DNA of 64,000 bases, from contig VJWN01000018.1 in assembly GCA_007644065.1 (NCBI GenBank), forward strand, positions 806,001 to 870,000, given 5' to 3'. The first letter of the stretch is position 1, and each line of letters begins with the position of its first letter. Positions 11,646 through 22,217 of this stretch are shown piece by piece. The DNA comes from Margaritispora aquatica. Lineage: Eukaryota; Ascomycota; Leotiomycetes; Helotiales; Discinellaceae. The translations under genes and the position numbers were made by a program. Below the pieces are notes generated by a model. It saw only the letters and a program-made list of their open reading frames with translations, was not told the origin of the DNA and searched no databases.

Positions 11646-12962
11646 TTATAACTTGCTCCCCTTCCTCATCTCCTCGACTAGGTGCATACCTGGTTTCCCA
11701 CCTCGACTTCCATCTTCTGTAATAACGTTCTCAACTGTCTGCTTAGGCCAGCACCATTTGTCCTTGAACTCGGCAGGGCAATTGCCCTGCACGCAATCCA
11801 CAATCTTCTCTCCGATCACAGGCAGAAACTTGTATCCATGTCCACTACCTCCGGTTGCCAGAAAGAGCCCTGTGTACGACGGATGGTAGGTGATTAGGAA
11901 ATCACCATTGGGAGTGTCGGTATACCAGCAGATCTTCGACGAAGTGAATGGCCGCTCGCCCAAGCTGGGGATCATCTCCCTCAACGCCTGTCTGCACGCT
12001 GTCTGGCCTTCTGCTGGGACACAAAGCTCAGGGTCATCGTGCTTGGTTCGAGGCAGCGAGACGGAGATATGCTCTGCGGGGTTGAGTGGGCAGGGTATCT
12101 TTTTCAGATTGGTGTAACCGTATGCGTGTCGTGCAACCTTGAGGAGTTGGTTGCGTGGTGGGATGATGAACATTCCCGTGGACATGTTGAGAAGCACTGG
12201 CATCTTCTCGAGCGCTGTCTGCTCGGACGCTGAGAGTGGGAGGTAGCACAGTACTTGTCCTGTGGCGTGGGCACGTCCGCAGAGGTCGACGAGAGCGGAT
12301 GTCCACGCACCTGTTGCGAGGATGATGAGGTCTGCGTGTATCTTTTGCCCAGAGGTGAGCGTCACGCCGGTTATGTGCTTGCTATTTGCAGCAGAGGTGA
12401 TGAGAGATGATGCTTCGCCCAGGATGAAGTCGATGCGTTTCGTAGCCTCAGCTTGAGCACGCAGAATTCGCATTCCGGCTTCGGCATCTGCCCATCCAGA
12501 GCGTGTGTTGATGTATCCCCAATCACCACTCCCACCACCTGTGCCGACTTCTGCAGAGATCTTCTCCTTCCCGGCAAGTTCACGAACAGAGTCTTCCTCT
12601 CCACACACTGTGGCCATGGAGCAGACATTCTCGAAGGATTTCCGGACGTAGGCTTCGCCTTGCTGGTTCGTGTTCGCGACAAGCACGAGTCCGGACTCCG
12701 AGTACACTTCATTGAGGGGTGACGAGGGCGACCGCCATGTTTCTTGTGCAGCGGCTGCGAGAGCCGCGTACGCTGGGTCATGGTAATCGGCGCGGATTAT
12801 GCGTGAAGTGTCGATTGAGGAGCCATCAGGGGAGGGGAAGGGGGAACGATCGAGAACTGTGATCGAAGTGTTCTTGAAAGATGATCGGGTTGCGAGTGCT
12901 AGGGCTGTTGACAGACCGAACACTCCACTCCCCACGATGAGAATTGATTTGGGAGGATCCAT
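11646..12962 (-). CDS. FAD-dependent amine/amino-acid oxidase (sarcosine/fructosyl-amine oxidase family), peroxisomal
   Basis: Single-exon, 438-residue flavoenzyme of the DAO superfamily that oxidises a secondary amine and makes H2O2. The N-terminal Rossmann motif ILIVGSGVFG (about residues 7-16) is followed by the SSIDTSRIIRADY segment typical of the sarcosine, pipecolate, saccharopine and fructosyl-amine oxidase group. Near residue 345 is ICWYTDTPNGDF; in this family that cysteine carries the covalently bound FAD. It is followed by LATGGSGHGYKFLP, which closes the FAD site. The protein ends in SKL, a canonical PTS1, so import into peroxisomes is expected. The substrate is not fixed: fructosyl amino acids, sarcosine, L-pipecolate or saccharopine are all possible. 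It is divergent from the splicing factor gene, with 543 nt between start codons. Confidence 0.88.
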   Translation of the reverse strand: MDPPKSILIVGSGVFGLSTALALATRSSFKNTSITVLDRSPFPSPDGSSIDTSRIIRADYHDPAYAALAAAAQETWRSPSSPLNEVYSESGLVLVANTNQQGEAYVRKSFENVCSMATVCGEEDSVRELAGKEKISAEVGTGGGSGDWGYINTRSGWADAEAGMRILRAQAEATKRIDFILGEASSLITSAANSKHITGVTLTSGQKIHADLIILATGAWTSALVDLCGRAHATGQVLCYLPLSASEQTALEKMPVLLNMSTGMFIIPPRNQLLKVARHAYGYTNLKKIPCPLNPAEHISVSLPRTKHDDPELCVPAEGQTACRQALREMIPSLGERPFTSSKICWYTDTPNGDFLITYHPSYTGLFLATGGSGHGYKFLPVIGEKIVDCVQGNCPAEFKDKWCWPKQTVENVITEDGSRGGKPGMHLVEEMRKGSKL

Positions 12963-13505
12963 ATGGAAAGAAGGGGGAATTGAGAACTGAGGGATGTGGT
13001 TCGAAAGTGCTGAATGAATCGTAGGAGCAGGCTCTCTTGATTGTGAAGGGAGGCAGGAATATTATTGTCTATGGGCTTGAAATGACTTGAATGCGGGAAT
13101 ATCGATGTGAAGGACACTCCCACTGAGGAGAACAAGCACAGTGAATATGACTCAATGTGAAGATAAACATGACAGAATGAAAAAGAATTGATCGCGAAGA
13201 AAATAACGAAGAAATGGCTCCATTCTGTGGTACAAAGGTGGGGAAGAACGAGGGTTTTCGTGTGAAGTTTAGTGAGGATGTTGGTGAGTGAGGGTTGGAA
13301 GATCACTGGCGCGTCCCACTTTCTTGGCGTCGTTCTGAGACGGAATTGGTCCCGGACCAACATCGAGCGTTGGAGCTTCGAGCAACATCTGTACGCGATA
13401 CGAACTTCGGCGCCCTTCAGAAGTACATATGTCTGCTTAGTCCTAAGTACATGACATGACTGCTGCGATTACATCCTAGCAATTCGTATCCCCAATCGCG
13501 GCATC
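12963..13505. other. Divergent promoter region
   Basis: This 543-nt spacer is shared by the flavin oxidase (-) and the splicing factor (+) start codons. I see no clear TATA box and no gene. Confidence 0.5.
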
Positions 13506-15938
13506 ATGGCATCCGACAAGAAAATTGTAGAGTTTCCAGATGTGGAAAACAAACTGCAAGCCCCGAGCAAGAAGTCTCTATTCGAGCGCCAGAAGGCCGA
13601 TGCAGAAGCCAAGAGGTTGCGAGAGGAAGCAGAAACCAAAGCTGTGTACGAGAGCTTCGTGAAGAGCTTCGATGATGAGGATGTGCCACCACCGACCGGA
13701 TTTCAGGGAGGCAGATATGGTGGATTTACGGCCCCTCCACCGAGAAGGAATTTGAATGCGCCGCCGCCGTCTGGACCTTCTGCTGGGAGAGGACTTGGAT
13801 TTGGCGCACAGAATCATAAAGATAATGAGAGGGGAGGGTTTGGGCGGGGAGTTGGGAGCTTGGGGCCACCGCCGCAGACTTTGAATAAGAAGAGGACGTT
13901 TGAAGGATTTCAGCAAGGGTCGAGAAGAGAAGACAAGGACAGAGGACTGCTTGCTTTCGATGACTATACCGAGGAGAGAGCACCGAAGAGAGCATTGAAT
14001 CTATCAGATGATGAGGACGAGCAGACATCTAGAGAACAGGAAAAGGCTGCACCCAAGCCAACTTTGAGACTTGCTTCTCTGCCACCGGGAACCTCGCCTG
14101 CAGTAATCAAGGCTTTATTGCCAGCAAATCTGACTGTCGATGCGGTCAGAATACTACCTTCTGCTGGGCCAGGTACAAGTACAGAGAGAAAGTCTATGTC
14201 TGCTATTGTGACATTAGCGAAGGATACACCTGCAAATGACATAGATTCATGCGTCAATGGACTGCAGAATCGATATCTTGGCTATGGCTACTATCTAAAT
14301 CTCCATCGACACTTATCTTCAGCAGCCATATCCAGCGCGACATCTCTCCCGGCTCTAGGCACATCGTCCACCTCACAACCATTTGGCGCCAAGGCAATTG
14401 ATGTAGCTGCTGCAACCAAAAATCATGCACCACCTGTCCATCAGCGAGGATTCGCACCTCCGACTTCGTATGGCCCTCCAGGCTCTAGCTTCACGCCTCG
14501 TGGCCCAGTCTATCACGTTCCAGTTCAAGCACCTAGAGATATTAGAGAGCTCAAGCTCATTCACAAGGTCGTTGAATCGCTCCTCACACATGGGCCAGAG
14601 TTTGAGGCTCTACTCATGAGCAGGCCAGATGTCCAAAGAGAAGAAAAATGGGCATGGTTGTGGGACTCTAGAAGTACGGGTGGTGTGTGGTATCGATGGC
14701 GCCTATGGCAAGTCTTGACAGGTTCTCAAACTCGCCGTGGCCAAGGCAAATATCTTCCATTGTTTGAAGGCTCATCAGCATGGAAATCACCAGATCAGCC
14801 ATTAGCATATGAGTATACAACTCGGCTTGAGGAATTCGTTTCGGATTCGGAGTACAACTCTTCAGATGACGATGATTCTGGTGATGAGGGAGCCAGGAAG
14901 CTTAACCATGGTGGTGGTCCTCCTGATCCAAGTGCACTCGTGGACGATGGCAAGGCGTATCTCAACCCGCTAGAAAAGGCGAAGTTAACACATCTGCTCG
15001 CACGATTGCCTAATAGCACGGGCAAACTCCGGAAAGGAGACGTGGCTCGTGTCACTGCCTTTGCTATATCCCATGCTGGCCGAGGAGCAGATGAAGTTGT
15101 CGCGATGATTGTTTCAAACATCGAGAAGCCATTCTCCTACACATCAGCGAATGCAGATCGTCGGAAGGACAGGGCCACAAGCACAGGAACTGTCGAGGAT
15201 GAAGATTCTGACACCAGTTCCGCAAGTCTAATTGGCATTTACTTGATCAGTGATATCCTCTCCTCTTCGTCGACAAGTGGTGTTCGACATGCATGGCGAT
15301 ACAGGCAGCTGTTCGAGGCGGCCCTGAAGCAACGGCATGTTTTCGAGAAGCTCGGCAGGCTGGAACGAAAGATGTACTGGGGACGCCTCAGAGCCGAAAA
15401 GTGGAAGCGTAGCGTTGCTAATATTCTTACCATCTGGGAAGGGTGGTGTGTATTCCCACAAGAAAGCCAAGAGTGGTTCGTCAAAATGTTCAATAACCCA
15501 CCTCTGACGGCAAAGGAGCAAGAAGATGCCAAGCGAAAGGAGGACGAAGAGAAAGCGAGCAAAGGGAAGAGCAAGTGGAAGTCTGTGGAGGTAGCTAAGA
15601 ATACAGATGATCCTGTTGTCGCTACCGAGGAAACAGTGGACGATGATATGGATGGAGAGCCGATGGCGGAGGATGAGGATGTAGATGGTGAGCCAATGAT
15701 GGACGATGATGATCTAGATGGCGAACCTATGGTTGATGATGATGATATGGATGGGGAGCCGATGGATGAAGATGAGCCCCCCGCTGAGCCAGCTGTACCA
15801 GAACCAATGCCGGCGCCAGCGGAGGTCAAGATTCTAGTTGATACTGCGCCTGTGGGACAGGTGCGCAGGAGGCCTAGAGCTGTGGATATGTTTGCTGATT
15901 CGGATGATGAAGAAACACAATGTTTTGTATTATTGTAA
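13506..15938 (+). CDS. U2 snRNP-associated SURP/SR140-like splicing factor
   Basis: Single-exon, 810-residue nuclear protein related to human U2SURP (SR140) and its fungal counterparts, which associate with the U2 snRNP. The order of parts fits: an N-terminal charged coiled segment (about 20-60) in the SLFERQKADAEAKR region, a Gly/Pro-rich linker, a divergent RRM (about 180-270), a SURP module around 343-405 (LIHKVVESLLTHGPEFEALL with WLWDS), and a CID-like helical domain (about 485-665) containing LIGIYLISDIL and the VFEKLGRLERKMYWGRL segment. The C-terminus is a highly acidic tail with a four-unit 11-residue repeat. The RRM lacks an obvious RNP1 aromatic pattern, so RNA contact there may be weak. 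Confidence 0.8.
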   Translation: MASDKKIVEFPDVENKLQAPSKKSLFERQKADAEAKRLREEAETKAVYESFVKSFDDEDVPPPTGFQGGRYGGFTAPPPRRNLNAPPPSGPSAGRGLGFGAQNHKDNERGGFGRGVGSLGPPPQTLNKKRTFEGFQQGSRREDKDRGLLAFDDYTEERAPKRALNLSDDEDEQTSREQEKAAPKPTLRLASLPPGTSPAVIKALLPANLTVDAVRILPSAGPGTSTERKSMSAIVTLAKDTPANDIDSCVNGLQNRYLGYGYYLNLHRHLSSAAISSATSLPALGTSSTSQPFGAKAIDVAAATKNHAPPVHQRGFAPPTSYGPPGSSFTPRGPVYHVPVQAPRDIRELKLIHKVVESLLTHGPEFEALLMSRPDVQREEKWAWLWDSRSTGGVWYRWRLWQVLTGSQTRRGQGKYLPLFEGSSAWKSPDQPLAYEYTTRLEEFVSDSEYNSSDDDDSGDEGARKLNHGGGPPDPSALVDDGKAYLNPLEKAKLTHLLARLPNSTGKLRKGDVARVTAFAISHAGRGADEVVAMIVSNIEKPFSYTSANADRRKDRATSTGTVEDEDSDTSSASLIGIYLISDILSSSSTSGVRHAWRYRQLFEAALKQRHVFEKLGRLERKMYWGRLRAEKWKRSVANILTIWEGWCVFPQESQEWFVKMFNNPPLTAKEQEDAKRKEDEEKASKGKSKWKSVEVAKNTDDPVVATEETVDDDMDGEPMAEDEDVDGEPMMDDDDLDGEPMVDDDDMDGEPMDEDEPPAEPAVPEPMPAPAEVKILVDTAPVGQVRRRPRAVDMFADSDDEETQCFVLL
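15645..15776 (+). repeat. 33-bp coding minisatellite, 4 units
   Basis: DGEPM recurs at exactly 33-nt spacing (codons starting 15651, 15684, 15717, 15750), giving four 11-residue acidic units, each with DGEPM flanked by Asp/Glu runs, inside the SR140-like gene. Period and frame are preserved, so copy-number change would not break the protein. Confidence 0.95.
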
Positions 15939-16819
15939 GATATCAGTTATCGAGAATCGAAGATATACCCTGCGCCAACATGACTCTAATTTCGGAAGTG
16001 TGCCAATCCAGCAATCAAATTTATTTTGAATCTTGACGGAGACAATAGAATTTCTATCGGATATCTAAGCTAAGAAGTGTCAACTATGTGTTCCTCGTAG
16101 CCGCTTCGCTTCGCTTAGGGGTTGATCATGTGGAGAGTATGACTATATTAGCAGATATAAAGTCCATGCTACAGTTGAAAATGAAGAACATCGACCAGCT
16201 CATATAAGAATAGTTTCCGGAATGAAACTGTTCACTATTCTCGATCATACGAAAATGCACCATCATAGCTATCTACAAGTTATGATTTTCCATTACCTAT
16301 TTACCTTGATCGAGCCCTGCACATAGATGGGCAGCGCTGAGACTTCCGCTTGTGAGGCATCTGTCCACTTCTTCATCTCTCCTCCTCATCTGATTAAGTC
16401 TGCGAATTTCATTTCTTTCATGTTGAATGATCCGAATGAGCTATAAGCACACAGTAAAATGTGGGTAAATTTGGTCCATAAGGTAAGAAGGGGCTCGGGA
16501 CATCACGGGCGGCCCACTTGCCATTCTACACCAAAAGTCATATATTTTGTTTTAAAATTGATATGGTCAATTCAGTTATAAGTAGAACTTTATTAAATCT
16601 ATAGATTCATTAGCGAGCTATCTCTTCAATCCTTTGAACTTTTCGAGATATTAATTGAATTTATTAGAGCTTATTCGCAAATCGTGCTCAGTAGAAACCT
16701 ATGATCGTTATGGAATTATATAAGAGGCCAAATAAGTGGAATAGGTTTTACTATCGAAATATTTCTTGACTTATCCAACAATAATTCCATATGGTTAAAC
16801 TATCCGAATTACCTCTTCA
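15939..16819. other. Convergent intergenic region, AT-rich in its second half
   Basis: No gene is supportable. About 16540-16800 is visibly AT-rich, with many short T/A runs and stops in all frames, unlike the surrounding sequence. It may simply be 3' flank, or decayed repeat DNA. Confidence 0.5.
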
Positions 16820-19627
16820 CTAATTTCCCTGCTCAAATAGCAAACTCCTTCTCTTCTCCTTCTCCCTCTGTTTCGCCTCCCTCCTCTCCCTCTCCTTCTC
16901 TACCTCATCCTCCGCTTCCGCCATCTTGATCCTTAAATCTGCCACCGACCCCTCCATGCCCACCTGGCTCATCTCATACAAATAATCTAACTCCTCCCAC
17001 TTCCGCACCGCGCCCTCCAGCCACCTCTTCCCCAGCACCTTGCCTCTCCCCAAGACCTCGCGCGTATGCCTATCCAGGCCCAGCTGTGCGCCCATGCCCA
17101 GGATCCCCGCGCGCCACGTATCCGCCTTCTCCGCGAAGTGTTTGGGCTTCAGCCCGCCATCGTCCTCGTCTTCGTCCTCGTCATTGTCACTGTCGTCGTT
17201 GAAATCGGCTCGGTCCCGCTCAGGAAGCGCCTCCCACCCGTCGGCGTCGGTGCGGCCGGGGAGAGGGAGGTCTTTGAAGACCCCGCGAGACCGCTGTCGT
17301 GGGAGAGGGCGTGGTAAGGTACGTGGGTGTGGAGTCCCGAGTGGGTGGGTGAGGTTGTTACAGTGACAGGGGACGAGAGGGATTATGGGTATATCTCTAG
17401 GAAGTCTGTTAGAAGTAAGCGCGTGTGCTTGGTTTCGTTGGCTTGCTGTGTGCCCGGTTCGCTTAGCGAGAGGAGCATGGGCGACTAGAGTATCTTGCAT
17501 GTGAGTGTGTTTTTGGCGAGTGTTCGTGTTCACGTTCAGGCTCTTCCTCTCACCTCGAGGTTTCAGTTGACGAGTGTATTCTTCCTCCAGATCATCGATC
17601 TCTGGAATTTCGTCTAATGCCGAAACACGTCTCGCACCCTCCTCCTCCCCCTTTCTTCGGCGACGACGGGAAATCGTGAAATTATCGCCACCCTCGGGCT
17701 CGTCATCCTTCCTGATGATACCATCTTCATCTAGTCGTAAATGCAGCCTGTTTTTGCGCTTATTAAGATCATATTCGTCGTCATTGTCGTAAGTTCTGTG
17801 GCACTGTCGGCTTACTTGATCTTGTTGGTGTAACACTTGACATGCAGTCATCGGTTTCCTGGTCTCCCCAAAGCCATACTGGCTACGCTTCATGTTCTCT
17901 CTGTCTACTGAACGTCTTCTAGAAGGAGCGATGTTGACATCTTGATTTCTACCCGGCATCGGATCTCTCGATGTCTGCCTTCTTTCTCTTCCGAACTGGG
18001 GATTGCGACGTCTGGATGGGCTCCTAGATTCTGATATTTCCCTTCCCAATCCTTGTTCTAGTTTTCTAAGGGTCTGCTTCCATTGCGAAGGTTGAGGCTT
18101 AGTCAGTGGCCGTTCCAGTATATTCTCCCTTTGTGGTCGTTCAGTATCCGGAGGCTTTGAGTTAGTGTTCTTTGTGAGTCTCTCGTTTCTCCTCGCTGCC
18201 CGAGCCTCCTGGTTTTTGAGAGCAGTCGTAAATCGTTTCACCTCAGATCGACTCCCTGTCATCACCAAGTCATGAAGTTCTACCTTGAGTTCTACCTTGA
18301 TAACATCATGAAGATCAATGGTTTCCTTCTTTGTGGTGTCAGATGGCTCAGCAATTGGATTTTCCGTCTCGTAAACTGTTGGTTTCCAGCTCTCATATGG
18401 TTCGGGTACATAATCCTTGTTAACTGACAAACCGCCCATTTCAATCTCAAACGGGCCTTCGTCTGTATCATTGTTCTTTTCGTTCCTTTTCTGATTGTCT
18501 GTCGGTCTCGGATTTTGGCCCTCTGCCGAATTGAGCACTGGTTTGCGAGCAGAGACGGTAGACATCGCTGGCTTGTACCAGGGTCCATCTTCATCCCAAG
18601 CTGCTCGCTCAGGCTCTTCTAGTATTGAACTGTGGAGCTCGGTCGCATCAACTATCAGATGATTGGGATGTACTTTAGACTTCTCTACAACGTTTGATAC
18701 CTTTTCAGGGCTATAGTTCCGTTGCTCTCCTCCCTCTACTGGTTTTAGTGACTCGGAAGCTTGGAATTCGTTCACCTCAAGCGTTGGAGTTCCGACAGGT
18801 ATGTTGGGCTTTGATGTATTAGACAAATCCTTACATTCCTCTTTCTCGGCGTCCTCAAACTGCTGCGACTCGAAAGTTTGGGAATTCTCAGCAGGAATAG
18901 GGTTCCAAGCAATAACCGTAGAGTCACTGGACAAGTCGTCCTCGTACACTCCTGTTTCATCGCTCTCTTGTGGTAGCGAAGCTTGAAATTCAGGCTCATC
19001 GAGGAGACTATTCTCAACACCAGAGTTATACTCCTCTGCGTCTTCAAAGACATCGCCATCGGGATCTTCACAAAACCCGAGTTTCGCATTCAAATCGCTC
19101 GAATCCTCGCTTTCTTCACCAGAACCGTTGTTGATTGTAGGATTCGTGTTCTCTTCGTTGTCATATGGCATGCTTATGTTTTCACGACGATTATCGGCAA
19201 TTTTTCCACCTCCTGTAGTATTTGTCTCTACCTCACGATTATGATGTTTCTTCTCCTTCTGGCGAACCACCTTGCTACTCTGGCCATGATTATGTGTCTT
19301 CGTGGTATTTGTTTCCAGCTCATGCTCGCAAGCCACGTCGAGTTGACTCCTATCCTTATCCGTTTGCTTCTTCTTGTTTTTCTCGCCCTCCGACTCGACA
19401 GCAACAAGAACGTCACCAGTCGCACCGACAACAGAAGGAACAGTCCTATGCAGTCTACTGACATCAAGTTGCCGAATCTCTCCTGGTCTTAATGGTATCA
19501 GCCTGCTCTCCTCATCTTGATGCCGATGGTAAGAGCTGAACTTTCCCAACACACACAAGATGACGAGGAAGCTGATGAACACCAAGACCTCTTGAAGGCT
19601 GGGTATTTCAGCGTCCTCGTTGTCCAT
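16820..19627 (-). CDS. Membrane-anchored acidic, mostly disordered protein of unknown function
   Basis: I chose the ATG at 19627 (935 residues), which puts a hydrophobic helix (LQEVLVFISFLVILCVLG) within the first 30 residues, followed by a Lys/Arg/His stop-transfer. The frame is open another 86 codons upstream, but that extension looks like leader. After the single TM segment the protein is low-complexity: many Asp/Glu/Ser stretches, then an Arg/Ser-rich basic middle, an acidic block DDSDNDEDEDEDDGG, and a C-terminal charged helix (KMAEAEDEVEKERERREAK) likely to form a coiled coil. A compact segment before it (ADTWRAGILGMGAQLGLDRHTREV) may be the only folded part. I recognise no family. Small introns could be hidden in the middle, because part of it (about 650-760) is compositionally odd. 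Confidence 0.65.
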   Translation of the reverse strand: MDNEDAEIPSLQEVLVFISFLVILCVLGKFSSYHRHQDEESRLIPLRPGEIRQLDVSRLHRTVPSVVGATGDVLVAVESEGEKNKKKQTDKDRSQLDVACEHELETNTTKTHNHGQSSKVVRQKEKKHHNREVETNTTGGGKIADNRRENISMPYDNEENTNPTINNGSGEESEDSSDLNAKLGFCEDPDGDVFEDAEEYNSGVENSLLDEPEFQASLPQESDETGVYEDDLSSDSTVIAWNPIPAENSQTFESQQFEDAEKEECKDLSNTSKPNIPVGTPTLEVNEFQASESLKPVEGGEQRNYSPEKVSNVVEKSKVHPNHLIVDATELHSSILEEPERAAWDEDGPWYKPAMSTVSARKPVLNSAEGQNPRPTDNQKRNEKNNDTDEGPFEIEMGGLSVNKDYVPEPYESWKPTVYETENPIAEPSDTTKKETIDLHDVIKVELKVELHDLVMTGSRSEVKRFTTALKNQEARAARRNERLTKNTNSKPPDTERPQRENILERPLTKPQPSQWKQTLRKLEQGLGREISESRSPSRRRNPQFGRERRQTSRDPMPGRNQDVNIAPSRRRSVDRENMKRSQYGFGETRKPMTACQVLHQQDQVSRQCHRTYDNDDEYDLNKRKNRLHLRLDEDGIIRKDDEPEGGDNFTISRRRRRKGEEEGARRVSALDEIPEIDDLEEEYTRQLKPRGERKSLNVNTNTRQKHTHMQDTLVAHAPLAKRTGHTASQRNQAHALTSNRLPRDIPIIPLVPCHCNNLTHPLGTPHPRTLPRPLPRQRSRGVFKDLPLPGRTDADGWEALPERDRADFNDDSDNDEDEDEDDGGLKPKHFAEKADTWRAGILGMGAQLGLDRHTREVLGRGKVLGKRWLEGAVRKWEELDYLYEMSQVGMEGSVADLRIKMAEAEDEVEKERERREAKQREKEKRRSLLFEQGN

Positions 19628-20189
19628 GGTATGTATGTGTATGTAGTGTTCAGATATCCAAGTATTGCTGTATCGAAGGTGTCGTGGGATAGAGAAAGGT
19701 TCCTGGTGCAATTTTTGTCTGATTTTGTCTGGTGGTATGTGAGTATGGCAATCGATGACGATATATGCATCCTTCACTACGGACTGAACAATACCTTTAA
19801 ATGAAGCGATGTTTGCTGGATAGATAAATTCGGGAGATTTGATATCCAATAACTCTATGTCGATAGATGACAAGGAATAGTCCAACTTCGAGGGGGAAAT
19901 GAGGTACCGGGTTGTGCGTCTGGTTCGTCAGAAGGAAAACAACATCCGGTACTTGAACAGCCCTAAGGCACTACCTTTAGCATGCGGGTTTGAGCGAAAG
20001 TCTACTAGGTAAGTGATCGTTTCAAAACCCCACATGGTGTAGTAGTTAGCTTCTTAAAGGACCGGTTGTGTGACAAGCCAGAAAAAAAAAGTATAATGGT
20101 AGATGTAGCTGTTTATATATTTCTCAAACATCTGAAATGCTCTATTTGTACAATACGAAGCAATGATATAACAGCATGCTATCTTTACT
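19628..20189. other. Intergenic region upstream of the acidic TM protein gene
   Basis: This holds the promoter/leader of the acidic TM protein gene (with an in-frame upstream ATG at 19885) and the 3' flank of the aldo/keto reductase. Nothing else is visible. Confidence 0.5.
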
Positions 20190-21689
20190 CTACTTCTTCT
20201 TACCCTCAAGATCGGAATAGAATGTGTATCCAAACGATCCCGATGGGTCATTGAAGCGGAGTCTAGTGAATCACGTTAGCATCTTAGCTCCTTCCCAGCA
20301 CGCAATGGGGGTTTGACAACTCACTTCTTATCGATACTCTCAATCTTCCTCATATCCACCTCGGACAGTATGAAATCACCCTCCAAGTTTGATGCGATTC
20401 TTGAAGGTGTCTTTGATTTTGGGAGAACGCTGTGTCCCTTTGTGACTCCCCATGCAAGTGCCTGGTCTAAGTCAGTGTGATTCTTCATTATTATTGGAGG
20501 TTTTGAAAAGTCCGAGTGAGTCTCCAGTGGAATCTCTGGGCATCCATTGTGGTTCGGGGAGATTTGCAACAACGAAATAGTATGGAAGGACTGACTATTT
20601 GAGCTCCTGTCTTGTTGTGCTTCTTGGCGATTTCGACAAGCACTGGATCGTCCTGCAAATTGTTAGTTGATTGTTCTAAGTTTCAAACCAAAAAAATGAT
20701 TGTTTCGATTTGTCTTCGCTGCAGCGAAGTCCCAAACCACATTGTTGTCAAAGAAATTGGGTCTCTCGTCCTCAATACTATAGCCTTCCACATGCGTGTT
20801 TGAGTATATGCTACAAGACAGCGTACATGAAGTAGTAGCATCATAGTTAAAACTGCGGTATCAAGATAAAACTAGGATTGAAGGATGAATTTACCATAAG
20901 CTTCCCCATGTTCTTCCCAGAATCATAGATCTCGTTCTGATTACCGAACGGTGAATAATGCTGGACATGAATGCCCTTGGTCTTGTGCCATTCTACGAAA
21001 TCTTTCTGTTGCAGCCATGGATGGCACTCAAGTTGATGCGCTGCTGGCACGGTACTCGATTCCTTGATCAATTTCTCCAGCTCTCCTTTTGAAAAATTGG
21101 ATACTCCAATAGCCTTGGTCTTGCCAGTTGCAACCAGCTTCTCCATCGCTTTCCATGTATCCACGTAGGAGAGATCAGATGTCGCGTTCTTTCCGTCCTT
21201 ATCTTTCGGAAACAGACTATCACTAGGCTTGAAAGCAGCTGGCCAGTGCATCAAGAAAAGGTCGACATAGTCCATTCCCAAGTCCTTCAGACTAGCATCA
21301 AGGGCTGCTTCAACATCTTCAGGCTTGTGGCTATTGTTCCATAACTTGGTAGTGATGAAAAGTTTTGATCGATCGATCCCGCTCTTCTTAATTGCTTTAC
21401 CTACCATCGGTTCTGTGCCATAGACCTGGTTTCTTTTAGCCGTGTAACTATTGGTCCAATCTTAATGGTCACCTACACGAGCAGTGTCGATATGTGTACA
21501 GCCTGCTTTCAACGCAGCTGCAACAGCAGTCTCCTGGTCATCCTTATCCTGCCAAGTACCAAAGCCAATAGCTGGAATTGAGGCTCCTGTATTGAGCTTT
21601 TGATGGATAGCTGAAGCCATTGCTCTGTATTGAATATGTGAAGAAAGCTGAACAATTCTGGCTGACGGTTTTGCTATTCTTGCAAACAT
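20190..21689 (-). CDS. NADPH-dependent aldo/keto reductase (glycerol dehydrogenase/Gcy1-like), possible dual targeting
   Basis: Reduces aldehydes or ketones with NADPH through an (alpha/beta)8 barrel. Exons in transcript order are 21689-21477, 21425-20895, 20652-20596, 20461-20325 and 20262-20190; together they close to 336 residues. The catalytic tetrad is complete: Asp68 (HIDTAR), Tyr73 (YGTE), Lys98 (TTKLW) and His131 (LMHWP). IGVSNF and the cofactor-phosphate motif LPKSKT are present. The closest kin are the fungal glycerol 2-dehydrogenase/Gcy1-Ypr1 type. Translation from Met1 adds 23 residues that are basic and lack acids (MFARIAKPSARIVQLSSH), a plausible mitochondrial presequence. Met24 (MASAIHQKL) is the usual cytosolic start. 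The 242-nt third intron is longer than its neighbours. The 3' end is defined by GKKK and TAG. Confidence 0.92.
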
Positions 21690-22180
21690 AGTGGCAGCTA
21701 TTCAAAAGCGGAAGTAGATAAGTGCCAAATAGTCTTCGCCCTCATTTCCTGCATTTCACCAAGCTACTCCAATATTTTTTTTATGTCGTGGACCGTCGGC
21801 ATCCGATTCATGACGTCGAAGCAAATATTAAAGCGTCGATCTCAATGGAGAATCATGTCGCCGGTCCGAGGCGTGAGGTGCATTCATTGATTGGTGTGGT
21901 CATTTGTCTGGGGCGTGCTGCTGTACCACTGGAGGAAGAAGAACCTTGCAGCGATCATGGAAAATGATGGATAGGCAGATTTGGACTACGAAGGTACAGC
22001 ACAGCACAGTACATACTGTAAGGTACTCCTTTATTACCGCCACAATCTGATCTCAGCTCTCGGCCGCCCCGCCACTTCCAGGTTCGGATGGAGAAGTCAT
22101 GTGACGAAAGACTTTGAAGCCTTGCCCTGTTGTCACCTTTTACTGTACCTGAGGTAAATATAAAGTTATAGGTAAGTTCT

Positions 22181-22217
22181 AGAACATAGAATATAGAACA
22201 TAGAATATAGAACATAG
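22181..22217. repeat. 14-nt tandem repeat, about 2.6 copies
   Basis: The unit AGAACATAGAATAT is repeated in tandem. Confidence 0.9.

Noticed and set aside
15932..15943. GTAAG...CAG at the end of the SR140-like gene as an intron
   Set aside because: It would be about 12 nt, far below the minimum intron size.
19628..19885. 86-codon N-terminal extension of the acidic TM protein
   Set aside because: The start next to the TM helix is more natural and the extension has leader-like composition; still possible.
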